From the NCBI RefSeq assembly GCF_963675165.1, contig NC_087384.1:4643182-4707181 (forward strand): DNA of 64,000 nucleotides, in the 5' to 3' direction. Below the pieces are notes generated by a model, which worked only from the letters and a program-made list of their open reading frames with translations, did not search any database and was not told the origin of the DNA. Shown here in pieces: positions 21,601 to 30,969 of the stretch. Source of the DNA: Halichondria panicea (lineage: Eukaryota; Porifera; Demospongiae; Suberitida; Halichondriidae). Made by a program: the position numbers and the translations under genes. The first letter of the stretch is position 1; each line of letters begins with the position of its first letter.

Positions 21601-24091
21601 GTGTGTGCAGCTCTCCCTATAATTATATGATTAGCCCATGCATGCATGTATGTAGCCACTGTTGAAATGGCGATGCTTTTTCTTCTAGTGTTACTGGCTT
21701 TAACTACATGTACATGTAGGATTGGCACCATTTTGGTACCTTAATTTTAGCATTTTGCAGTAGTAATAAATGTTATGAGTGCTATTAATCCCTTATTGCA
21801 CAAATAATATACTAATCATTATGCCTTGGTGTGCATGTCAGGCCTTCATACAGAATCAAATTCAGGGGGGCTAAAGTCACATTTCAGAAAAATTGGGGAC
21901 AAGCAGGGTATTTACAGGATTTTAAAGGCAATAAAGGCATGCGGAGTCTGTCGCCGGCTAGGGGAACCCAGGGGCAGCATGGCCACTTGGAAAATTGTTG
22001 TTAATTAGGTAGTCTTGGTGAATTCTGGTGGGTTTTGGGGTTGCCTTTGCATATACTCAGTCGTACAACTGGTACCTGAATGCACATTTTAGGGGGAATT
22101 TGAGCCTATCCTCCCGGCCTGTATGACACCCTGGGCCAAGCCAGATATACGTGTGCCTGACATCTAGGGTTTTATGAAGTACAGTATTGTAGAATGAAAG
22201 TTTTGCACCGATAACACAATATTGTAATTAAAAATTCATCGGCAACAGTTTGAGCTATGAGTCAGCTTATAATTATAGATGTGTCTATTCCCGTGGCTAC
22301 TGCATCGTTATAGAGCAAATCTTTTCCCAAACGACAAAACACAGCAACCTGAGCAAATGAAAATCGCTTTGGAATCGCTCCCTTTATTTATACAAAATAA
22401 TAGTGAATTGTGAACAGAAAGAGTAAAAGTTCATCCTGTGATTACTTTTGTAATAATTATTGTGGTAGAGTATTAAGACAAGATCTCTGTTTGGTTGATG
22501 TGTCACAGGCCATAACAAAATGTATTATTGGCCTAAAATAATAGTAATCCCATGTGGGGCGAATCTGTAGTCTGTTGGCCCCCCCCCCCTCCTATATTTA
22601 GCCCTGCATGCATATGCCCAGCAGTATATGATACAGTACGTAGTTGTGTTAAGTTACCGCTCTATAACTGTCCAACGGTTGCAATTTGAGCACAAGCAAG
22701 AGTTTTGGTACTAGCTTGTTTTCTTTTTTCTTGGATTGATTTGATAATTCTCTTAGTTTTACTTTCGTTGAAGGTCGTTTTAGGTTCTTCAATTATTGCA
22801 CAAAAACTTTTCTCTGCACCAGATCACTATAGCTACCAAAACAAGCAGCAACCAATAGACGTTTTCATCTTTTTTATCAACAGTCATGGTCAATTAATTA
22901 TCACTCTTTTGCACTGTACTGCATTTCGTGTACGTCTTTTTTGGTTAGACGTACCTACCGTATAGCGGGCAATTTTCGGGGGACAAAATATTTGTGGTTC
23001 AGCAATATTGAGACATTTCGTGGGTAATATTTTTGTGGTGGGAGCTTGCACTGCAGGTAAAGGTAAGCAAGGTCGCTTCATTCGTGGGTAAATATTCGTG
23101 GTCAAAACCACGAATATTTTGCCCCACGAAAATTATTACGATAATTTACACTGAGGTATCACAGCGTCTATGGTGATATTCTAGCGTTATTCAGAAGCAA
23201 CTGCAGAATTGTCAAGGGAGTATAGTTGACTTGACAATGTGCAATTGCTATTCCTGATGTTATTGCTATGAATAGCACCTTTGTCGTAGGTCATAATTAT
23301 GGATTTAACAAGTGTTGCAAGCTGTGCTGTGCTAATCTCTCGATCGCCATGTTATGCTTTCGCTCACAAGTATTAGAGTGTTATGACGGCATCCAGCTAT
23401 GACGTCACACGGTAATTACCAGCTTAGCACATTCCATCGCTGTGGTATCCTGACTTTACAATATTTAATATGATTATTATGTGTTGTTATTATATAGTTA
23501 TCCTTAGTTATGTAATCTCTTACCCTTTGTTATGTAATCCAGAGAATATTTTGGATTGTTTATTTTGTGATTCACTTTCGGTTTGAACTGGTTTTCTTCA
23601 GTCTCTGTATGCTCTCTTGTTTTGATCAGTGTTTTGGAATCGTGTGTGGATCTATAGTATAATCCTAGCTACAGCTAAAGTGTATCAGTCTATCTGTCTA
23701 GCTATAGATCACTACAATCGCTTATATGCAACAGGTCTATTTTGACAGAGAGGAGGGGTGGCGCTGTACCGTTTGCTTGGAAGGAGGGACTGGCTGCTTA
23801 TAATTATTTTGTCCAGGCTGGGCAATTGCGCAAGACTTTGAGTGTGGACAGGGCCCTGGTGTGGACAAGCTATTTTTTCCTGGTTGTCTTGTCAATATAG
23901 TGTTGCTATGTGCATGGTAGTCATGCAAGCTTATATAGGCTGGATGCATATTATAGCAGCCAATCAGCCAACCTGATGGGACATATATCAGTCGGGGTTT
24001 ATGATAGTAAACCTGAACATATTATACTTATAATTATATATAATTATATATTATTAATTATACTTAATTAACTATTGATTTATAAGCGTTT
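21601..24091. other. HEATR6 intron 7, proximal part
   Basis: Starts with a good donor (GTGTGTGCAG context). It holds an inverted family 1 MITE at 22956-23143 and otherwise AT-rich DNA with G- and C-runs (near 22580). Near 22660-22690 is a short piece related to repeat R1 (CGGTTGCAATTTGAG). The open frames at 21399-21665, 21826-22008, 22705-22965 and 23737-23949 show no domain, splice support or conservation. Confidence 0.5.
22956..23143. mobile_element. MITE-like TIR element, family 1, copy 2 (inverted)
   Basis: Starts TACCGTATAGCGGGCAATTT and matches the reverse complement of the copy at 27292-27491 through TTCAGCAATATTGAGACATT. The far terminal repeat is degenerate (GCCCCACGAAAATTATTACG). 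Shares CACTGCAGGTAAAGGTAAGC with the other members. Confidence 0.7.
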
Positions 24092-24310
24092 ATGATGAGG
24101 TTCTCTGCAGTTTTATTAACGTTTTCAGCTGTGGCCGTTATTCAAAAACAATTAATACGTTGTCATTGACAGTGGACAATTCTACAGGTAATTGCACGCT
24201 GTCAATGACGACGTGCAATTACTGGACCGGATTTGATACGGGATTAATTGCTGTACAAACTCCGGTTACAAATATCACATCATACGATTATCATATAAGT
24301 ATAATTATAA
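24092..24310 (+). pseudogene. Fragment of a secreted-protein gene
   Basis: ATG ATG at 24092-24097 opens a classic signal-peptide-like stretch, MMRFSAVLLTFSAVAVIQ, which runs into TGA at 24167. A second frame across the same region continues with LSLTVDNSTGNCTLSMTTCN and YWTGFDTGLIAVQTPVTNIT, which has extracellular character (Cys, Thr/Asn sequons). A single frameshift near 24140-24150 would join the two. No family was recognised. It sits about 60 bp beyond the 3' end of array copy D and inside HEATR6 intron 7. It may be a remnant of an extracellular-domain gene, or chance. Confidence 0.35.
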
Positions 24311-24361
24311 TCATGCATTTACATGTCTTTGTGTGTTCCGCTAACAGCAGTTAATGTATAA

Positions 24362-26014
24362 TCATGTGGTTGGTAACAACGGTGCATATTCGCTTGGGTC
24401 ACTGATACGATGTGGAAGGGTTTCGTTATCTGTAGACGATCCTGTCTGGTGTGTAACTCGTCTTCGGTGGCAGCAGCTATAACCACACCGACTAGTGAGG
24501 GAAGATTTCATCCATGAAATGAACATTACGATGTACAGCACTAGTATAAATGTAACAATAATAAAGACAAAAAACCATGGGCTATTCCTAAATGCCTCGT
24601 GGTAAATGTACCAAGCTGACCCCATTGCAAACAGTACTAGGAGAAAAGCATCAAAATAGTTGTAACGGTCTTTCTTGTATGGTCGTAGGCCAAGGATGAT
24701 AGCAGGTGTAATAATGAAGATCATTTGGTACACAATAAAGTGGTACGTCTGTGCACCAAAGGCTATGAATATTATTCTCAGCAGTAGGTAGACTCCAGCA
24801 AACCATCGACAGTCCCTAGTACCAGGTGTTGTGCCGTTCTTGAAATAGCCCTGTGTGATGTTTGCTAGCTCGTGAATTAGAACACATTTGATTTTGCAGG
24901 AAAAGAGACATCTCTGAAAGAAACGGTTCTGGTAAAATAGCAGAAACACTGCCGGTAAGAGTACCATGGTAACAGTGATGATTGATGAGAGTATAGCAAG
25001 TGGAACGTAGGTGCCTACGTTGAAATCAGCTGCATAGTAGAGAGTGTATGTTACATTTTCGTATTTATCATATAAAGATACTGGCTTTAAGAGGCTTAAA
25101 GAAATCGAGCAAAACCTGCTGTAGGATAGTAAAAAAAAGCTTGCAAATGCATTCACTACAGAACCTTTTAGTTCCCAGCGTCTCCGAAACCTTGCTAAGC
25201 ACTTTTGAAATGGCCTCCAGCAAAGTACAATTATCTTGCATCCTCTGTCGTGGAGTGAAATGAACAAGTAGACAGCCAAAGTGAAAGTGATTGGATATAG
25301 AGCTGCTAGGTACTCCAATGCTACGACTGTAAGTGTGCTCATGTGTTCACTGATGCAAAATGAAGGAATTAGAAACATAAAGAAGTCCAAATTGAATAGC
25401 CCCACAAAATCAGCGGCAAATTTATAACTGGAATAAGAGTGGGTATATCCATTTATATCAAATGGGTCATTTCTAAACAATATCGTGTTTAGCAATTGAG
25501 CAATCAAAACAAAACTGTACAGAACTGGGGAGGCAAAATTTATCCTGAACACAATGACAATAACACAAATCAAAGTCAATGGTACTGTAAGCCTGACAAA
25601 GAAGAGTAACCATCCTAAAGGCTGTGGCATGCATTCCTTACACTGTTTGTAGTAAGAGAAGACGGTTGGTCCCAGCCCTGGTTGGCAGTGACTACAGAGC
25701 AGTCCTGTGCGATTGAGAGGACCACACATCTCCTCGTCTAACTTTGATACATCAGAGGGTACGTCCATGAATTTTGATAGTCGACTTTTTGTGTTGTATG
25801 GGCACGGACCAAAATGTTCTGTATCATTGTTGTAGGTTATGCAGAAACCGTCTAATATTTCTATCTTTTTTGTCACATTCGAGCACTGCAATATAGTATT
25901 GATCTGTTGTCCGCACTCACACTTGTTTGTTTGGCGTATAAACCATGTTGGGCATGCTTGACTGGACACTAGAACTACCTGTAGTACGATCACAATCACT
26001 CCAAGTATCGTCAT
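24362..26014 (-). CDS. Polytopic membrane protein, array copy D (intact)
   Basis: Intronless, 550 residues from ATG 26014 (a TTG two codons upstream is not preferred). Signal peptide MTILGVIVIVLQVVLVSSQ, the same Cys pattern, NNDT and LNRTG sequons, about ten hydrophobic segments and the tail EYAPLLPTT. It is the most divergent intact copy in the last two hydrophobic segments (SPWFFVFIIVTFILVLYIVM). It lies antisense within HEATR6 intron 7. Function unknown; receptor-like topology. Confidence 0.9.
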   Translation of the reverse strand: MTILGVIVIVLQVVLVSSQACPTWFIRQTNKCECGQQINTILQCSNVTKKIEILDGFCITYNNDTEHFGPCPYNTKSRLSKFMDVPSDVSKLDEEMCGPLNRTGLLCSHCQPGLGPTVFSYYKQCKECMPQPLGWLLFFVRLTVPLTLICVIVIVFRINFASPVLYSFVLIAQLLNTILFRNDPFDINGYTHSYSSYKFAADFVGLFNLDFFMFLIPSFCISEHMSTLTVVALEYLAALYPITFTLAVYLFISLHDRGCKIIVLCWRPFQKCLARFRRRWELKGSVVNAFASFFLLSYSRFCSISLSLLKPVSLYDKYENVTYTLYYAADFNVGTYVPLAILSSIITVTMVLLPAVFLLFYQNRFFQRCLFSCKIKCVLIHELANITQGYFKNGTTPGTRDCRWFAGVYLLLRIIFIAFGAQTYHFIVYQMIFIITPAIILGLRPYKKDRYNYFDAFLLVLFAMGSAWYIYHEAFRNSPWFFVFIIVTFILVLYIVMFISWMKSSLTSRCGYSCCHRRRVTHQTGSSTDNETLPHRISDPSEYAPLLPTT

Positions 26015-26420
26015 CTTCAAATTCTAAACTATAGAGGTCTGTATACTCATCAACTATTGTTCTGAGTAGGAATATTATGAACTGAAACGTGTTTGGTATC
26101 TTTTTACAACTTCTGATACTAAAAACCAACACTAAAAAGTATCGGTATGCACGAACTCGGTCTAAGCATAAACACGGCACTGCATGTAGCTCTTCTTTAT
26201 CCTCATTTCTCCCGCATAGCCCTAGTTATATTGATTCTGAAATTATGCTTTCACTATAAACACTGCATGTACATGTATGTTCCTGCAGTGCATGCATGTT
26301 GTTGATATATTTATATTTAAAAAGAAACCCTGCGAGTGTGTTTATAATCAAACATAGTTTATAATCAAACATAGTAAGCTTATATCCCGTTGCTATGTTG
26401 TTGCCAAGTGCAATATGAAG

Positions 26421-26475
26421 CATATTGCACTGCTGAAAAGTCATATTGCACTGCTGAAAAGTCATATTGCACTGA
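26421..26475. repeat. 21-bp tandem repeat, about 2.5 units
   Basis: CATATTGCACTGCTGAAAAG plus T repeats at 26421, 26442 and 26463. Upstream, CAAGTGCAATATG at about 26406 is an inverted word, so the block can form a hairpin. Non-coding. Confidence 0.75.
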
Positions 26476-26819
26476 CCACAAAACGCCCCTCTGGCATAAT
26501 TAAATTAAATATTTTGTCATGAGAAATAACAAGTATCAAAGTAAGTCCAGCCATGCAGGAATGTTCAGCACTGCTGGAGTTTCTTCTTTACAACCATGCA
26601 GGTTTTTAAATCGTCCCAGGCTCATTTTGTGAAGATTCTGTGTTCCTAGACCTAGTCCTCCACTTTGATGCACGGTCAATTCTGGCTTCACCATAATATA
26701 GCACTAGAAGCGGCTCTTTTTGCAGGGGGCTTGAGCTGTTTTGCAGCAGTGTAGAGGCGAACTTCTTTGGCTTGGTTGTGATGCCGAGGATAGTGGAGGG
26801 GGCTGTTCGAGCAGCAGTT

Positions 26820-26960
26820 ACACTGAGTAGTATAGTGGGGTGGGGCTGTTTCTTCGCAGCAGTAAATGGGGTGGGGCTGTTTCTTTCCAGCAGTCTATAG
26901 CGGGGTGGGGCTGTTTTGCAGCACCAGAAGTGGGGTGGGGCTGTTTTGCAGTGGTTTCAG
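26820..26960. repeat. GGGGTGGGGCTGTTT minisatellite, four degenerate units
   Basis: The core GGGGTGGGGCTGTTT recurs four times with spacers containing CAGCAG or GCAGCA. The repeat is responsible for the overlapping Gly/Trp/Phe-rich open frames on the + strand, which are therefore not accepted as genes. The G-rich strand could form quadruplex structures (inference). Confidence 0.7.
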
Positions 26961-27129
26961 CGTTGGAACTCCAACAATTTTGTGTCAAGCCATTCGTCGG
27001 TCATGCCAATCTTATACGCTGCATATACTGGCGTCTAGGAGGAGAGAGAAGAGATGGAGCTGTGTCTAGAGTTGTCTTTGTCATCTTTTTGTGCAGTTTA
27101 TATTGTGTTACTAAGACAGTGTTATGTTC

Positions 27130-27265
27130 CTATGCCCTCGGGATATAAACTAGTTATTACACGTGCACTCGGGATGCATGGAATATATTGCACTCAGCCC
27201 TCGGGGCTGGCGCCCTCGTGCTTCAGTGCAATAATTATATTCCATACATCCCTTGTGCCTGTGTT
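27130..27265. repeat. Fold-back repeat with CCCTCGGG centre
   Basis: Words GCACTCGGGATGCATGGAATATATT and its partner AATATATTCCATACATCCCTTGTGCC (partly) flank a GCCCTCGGGGCTGGCGCCCT centre. Related fold-backs occur near 16256-16330 and 60346-60430 (CACTCGGGATGTATTGCGAT, ATTCCTTGTGTCCGTG) and a similar arrangement at about 34240-34330. A dispersed inverted repeat without coding capacity. Confidence 0.55.
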
Positions 27266-27291
27266 ATAACTATAACTTATATACCGTATAG

Positions 27292-27491
27292 AGGGTAATT
27301 TTCGTGGGGCAAAATATTCGTGGTTTTCGTGGTTGAAGATCTGACCACGAAATATTTTACCCACGAATGAAGCGACCTTGCTTACCTTTACCTGCAGTGC
27401 AAGCTCCAACCACGAAAATATTACCCACAAAATGTCTCAATATTGCTGAACCACGAATATTTTGTCTCCCGAAATTACCTGCTATACAGTA
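27292..27491. mobile_element. MITE-like TIR element, family 1, copy 3
   Basis: About 200 bp, TACCGTATAGAGGGTAATTT on the left and CCCGAAATTACCTGCTATAC near the right end. Interior matches copies 1 and 2 (AAGCGACCTTGCTTACCTTT). This is the best preserved member with copy 1. Confidence 0.75.
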
Positions 27492-27788
27492 GTCTCTATG
27501 TTATAGTTAAACAATGGCCTCGAGTCATTGCCAGCAATTGCCATTGTATTTTGGACACTATTGTTCTAGCATCCTGTCTAAATATTTGTTCTATTTATAT
27601 GAAAATTCAAATATTACTCAATCATTTTAACTACTGCGGAAATAAATGCTACTATAGACTATTGTAGTGCGTGCGCAAGATCTTCGCTGAACTAGCTACG
27701 TTCACTGCACTGGTGCTGGTGAGTAATATTATTGTTTACCTGTTGGTTGAGCTCATGTAGACTTCTGTGGTAGATTCTATCCTGTGGC

Positions 27789-27910
27789 AGATCTCTCTAG
27801 TCACTGTTACAGGCCGGTACAAGTAATAACAAAATACTGAGCATGCAGTACTGCCAGCTCAGTATTTTGTTATTACTTTTACCGGCCTGTAACAGTGACT
27901 AGAGAGATCT
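27789..27910. repeat. Long near-perfect hairpin
   Basis: Two arms of about 54 bp pair almost perfectly: AGATCTCTCTAGTCACTGTT, followed by ACAGGCCGGTACAAGTAATA and AACAAAATACTGAGC, against their reverse complement ending GAGAGATCT at 27910. The loop is about 14 bp. One mismatch is visible (C/T near CGGTACAAG). It could be a MITE or, if transcribed, a stable RNA hairpin. It lies 78 bp past the stop codon of the - strand gene at 27988. Confidence 0.85.
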
Positions 27911-27987
27911 ACCACAGTAAATAATTATATAGAACAGTACAGTATAGTAGTCAGTTCTCAGTCATATTCTTCTCAGTCCTGTTCTAG

Positions 27988-28500
27988 TTACAACACTTTT
28001 ACTAAATTAAATTTAACTTTCTTTCTTGGCTCTTTGTTGTCCGCTTCTTTTGTTTTTTTGGCTCTAAATCCTAGCAACGTGTAGTCTGGATTTAAAACTT
28101 CTGACACCTGGACATCGTATGTTTGGCTGAGCCTCACAACTTTCTTTAAATAGTTCTGGGCCTTTTTCTGAGACCCCATCGGAAAATAATGTGTTCCAGT
28201 ATCATCTGCTGTTGTAAAATAAAATTGTTTTCCCTCAGTTCCCATCTTTACTAGCGACCCAATAGGAAAGGAGTTCCTGTGGTGCCTGATCTCTCGTAAG
28301 TCGGAGTCGATGTAGTACGGGTACGGGTGGAAGTGGCAGCAATTTCCCATCTCAATTCTTTCTCTGTTCTTTTTTGTATAGTAATTTACTGATTCACATG
28401 ACAGTAATAGCATGCAATCAATGGTAGTAAAGTGTGTCAAATGAATAGAGATAAAATCTTTATGGTCACTAATTATTAATCTTCCAGCAGACCTGTTCAT
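27988..28500 (-). CDS. Uncharacterised 170-residue basic-tailed protein
   Basis: Single open frame of 170 residues from ATG 28500; an in-frame stop lies just upstream at 28525-28527. An internal ATG at 28350 would begin MGNCCHFHPYPYYIDSDLRE, whose MGxxC start resembles N-myristoylation plus palmitoylation signals. A central segment has regular polar and aromatic spacing (GSLVKMGTEGKQFYFTTADD). The C-terminus is Lys-rich (FRAKKTKEADNKEPRKKVKF). No family recognised. Its start is 16 bp from the start of the chromodomain gene on the other strand, so the two probably share a promoter region. The frame is free of stops over 513 bp in AT-rich DNA, which favours a real gene. Confidence 0.5.
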   Translation of the reverse strand: MNRSAGRLIISDHKDFISIHLTHFTTIDCMLLLSCESVNYYTKKNRERIEMGNCCHFHPYPYYIDSDLREIRHHRNSFPIGSLVKMGTEGKQFYFTTADDTGTHYFPMGSQKKAQNYLKKVVRLSQTYDVQVSEVLNPDYTLLGFRAKKTKEADNKEPRKKVKFNLVKVL

Positions 28501-28515
28501 GCAGATCGACCTGTT

Positions 28516-29340
28516 ATGGACTCGTCAAAGAGGCAACGACCTGAGAAAGGATACTATTCCTACCTCCATAATATAAGCTCGGCTGACATGGACTTATCTA
28601 GCATGCGGGAAGCACGAGATGTGAGAACCACTCTGAGCTGTAAGTCTGATGACAGTCTGCCAGAAGGGGTCTTCCTTGTTGAGAGGATAATTCATCATCG
28701 ACTAACTAAGGTACGTAACATTTTATGATATATAGCCCTATACGATTGATTCTATTTCTAGGGGAAAACGGAGTATTTGGTAAAGTGGGCTGGTTACTCA
28801 TTGGAACAGTCTTCATGGGTCGCTAAGGAAGATGTGACTATCTCTACTATCCAGTAAGATTATTAAGTATGGCATGGCAGTGCACTGTGTATTACTATAA
28901 TTATATCTGCACATTTCCCCCCTTTCAGATCATACAATACACCACAAGCACCACATACCGAGCTTATAAGCGACGCAACAAGAAGATTTGTTCTGTCCAT
29001 TCAATGTAGTTTAAATTTAGGTACTGTAAAATCCTGTAATTTAACTATAGATTTCCGGCTAGATGTATTTCGTTACCTATTTAAAGATCGAGGAACCCAA
29101 ATGACCCGCGGAAAGCTCCAACTTCAACAAACTGATTTTAACGATGAATATTTTATAGGTAGTTGGTATATTTTGTATGATAGATATGGCAATGGCTGCA
29201 CAGTAGATTTTCCTATTGTAGTATGTCCTAGAATTAAGTATGGACCGAAAACATATAGAAATAGCAATGGTGAAATGTTAGAGTCACCTAGACTACTATC
29301 TGAAATTGTATGTGTAAATCTGGTGAAAAAACGTTGTTGA
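28516..29340 (+). CDS. Chromodomain protein, three exons
   Basis: Exons 28516-28710, 28762-28853 and 28929-29340 join in phase to 232 residues. The chromodomain spans about 53-96: FLVERIIHHRLTKGKTEYLV, then KWAGYSLEQSSW. Residues matching the HP1 aromatic cage (F53, W74, Y77) are present, so methyl-lysine reading is plausible. Such domains bind methylated histone tails in HP1 and Polycomb, and they also occur in integrases. The C-terminal half (about 97-232) is unrecognised and has a run of aromatic and Cys residues (FIGSWYILYDRYGNGCTVDF). There is no chromoshadow domain. The two small introns (51 and 75 bp) argue against a freshly retroposed origin. Confidence 0.8.
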
Positions 29341-29628
29341 TCATTGTTAATTGTTAATTGTTAATGCATGCATGGCCCAACCTGAGCAGCCAATACGCAC
29401 TATGTGACTCATAACTAACTGCTTCAGGCCAATTCTCTACCATAATGCTTTTAATGACTCTCAAACAAATGGCTGGGTCAACACGCATCCCGACTTACAG
29501 CTAACCTTGTCAGCCTTCCATTAGAGAGCACGGATTTGCCTACAATTATACATAGACTATGTCATAGTTAAAGCTAGCACCAGATTTAAACATGAACGAA
29601 TGAATGTAAGACATAATTAGTCACATAG

Positions 29629-30755
29629 TCATTCAACATTAAGAGAAATGGTTTCTAAGCTAGGACGGTCATGAGCATGATAAGAAAGACATTCCTTAAT
29701 TACATGGGCAAGTTCAGTTGACTTAATTACAATGGAGTTCATCTTCTTCATTATTCTACCTAATGAGTATATATCGCTCTGTGTGCTCTGTAAAACAAGC
29801 CCATCGCGGAGGTCTGGAGCTACTTGAGTGTGTTCTTTTATGTAAATAACTTTCTGTTCCTCGGTCAGGCAGTACTTCTTAGCATGCTTTTCTTTACATG
29901 CCTTTCCAAAATCCACAATACATGGCCGGATACATTCTAACAAAGTAGTCCCTAATACTACGTTGTCTACTTTAAGATCATTGTGAAGAATACTCAGCTT
30001 GTGCATGTATGATAGACCATCACAAATTTGGATCAGTATTTGCATCCATGTCTTAGGGCTTAATTTAATTTCGTTAGTCGAATACAAGGCAGAATATAAT
30101 GAAACTTGTTGCTGCTTCACGCTTACATTAGACATTACTAAAGCTCTCCTGGTGGAACAAATACCAAAACAGTGTGGTATATAAGGGCTGGAATTTAATG
30201 TAAGTAATATACTGGCTTCATGCCTAATCGATTCGATTGAGGAGTCGGAAGTAAATGTTTTGACACAGACGTCAAAACACTCTTTAAAAATCATACGAGA
30301 GCATGTTCCAAACCGACCATTTCCTATATGAACATCACCACCCCCATCTGCTAAACATTTCTCACTTATCTCTGGAACTACAGTAACTCCTCGCATAATA
30401 TCAGCATTCGTACACATTCTTGGAGTTGCCTTGGGTAGACTGATTGCACTCGTCTTCATGGCTGCTGTTAGTAACTTTAGTGGTCGTTGGTGACTGCAGG
30501 ATGTTCCCAGAGTTCCTGTCCGTAATTGCTTAGCTCGATACACGTTGAGTTCCCTGTATGAACAATATTATTTACTGGCTGTTAATCAGCAACTTACAGT
30601 TTATAATCTATTGCCTTCTTCTTCCAATTCTGAACATTTTTCTCGGCACATTCAAGGCTCTTCTTCTCCATACACAGCTGCTTGCCAATTTTGTCAACTC
30701 TAGCTTTTCGATTGAGCCTCTTGAGCTTGGATCTTGAGAATGTCTGGTCAGCCAT
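29629..30755 (-). CDS. Protein kinase with coiled-coil-like N-terminus
   Basis: Two exons, 30598-30755 and 29629-30553, with a 44-bp intron, encode 360 residues. Residues 1-53 (MADQTFSRSKLKRLNRKARV onward) are highly charged and probably helical. The kinase domain has a Gly loop GNGRFG (130-135), Lys in CVKTF (151), Glu in HEASIL (165), catalytic loop HNDLKVDN (243-250), DFG (267-269), APD in place of APE (298-300), the helix F Asp (313) and Arg (349). All residues needed for catalysis are present, but the HRD Arg is Asn, so it is a non-RD kinase. The fold is a complete protein kinase core; substrate and pathway cannot be told. Its start faces the transposase-like gene 215 bp away. Confidence 0.85.
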
Positions 30756-30969
30756 TTTGTAATAAGTCTAAGAGAACCAGAGGTCGCAAAATACCCGCCA
30801 TAATGCATCTGAGAAGTGTTATCATGCTATTGAATGAGTACTGTGGTTAATTTAGTGGGTGATAACACCGCAGCCTATTCACCCGCCCACTCATATTGAC
30901 ATGGCTAATTAATTTTGTTACATAACAGCTCAAGGGACCTTTTGTTCCATTATCCCGGGCCTCCTAGCT

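Noticed and set aside
26840-27148. Trp/Gly/Phe-rich + strand frames
   Set aside because: They are generated by the GGGGTGGGGCTGTTT minisatellite and have no splice or homology support.
28516-29340. Chromodomain gene as part of a retrotransposon integrase
   Set aside because: No integrase core (HHCC, DDE), reverse transcriptase or LTRs are nearby, and the gene has two introns.
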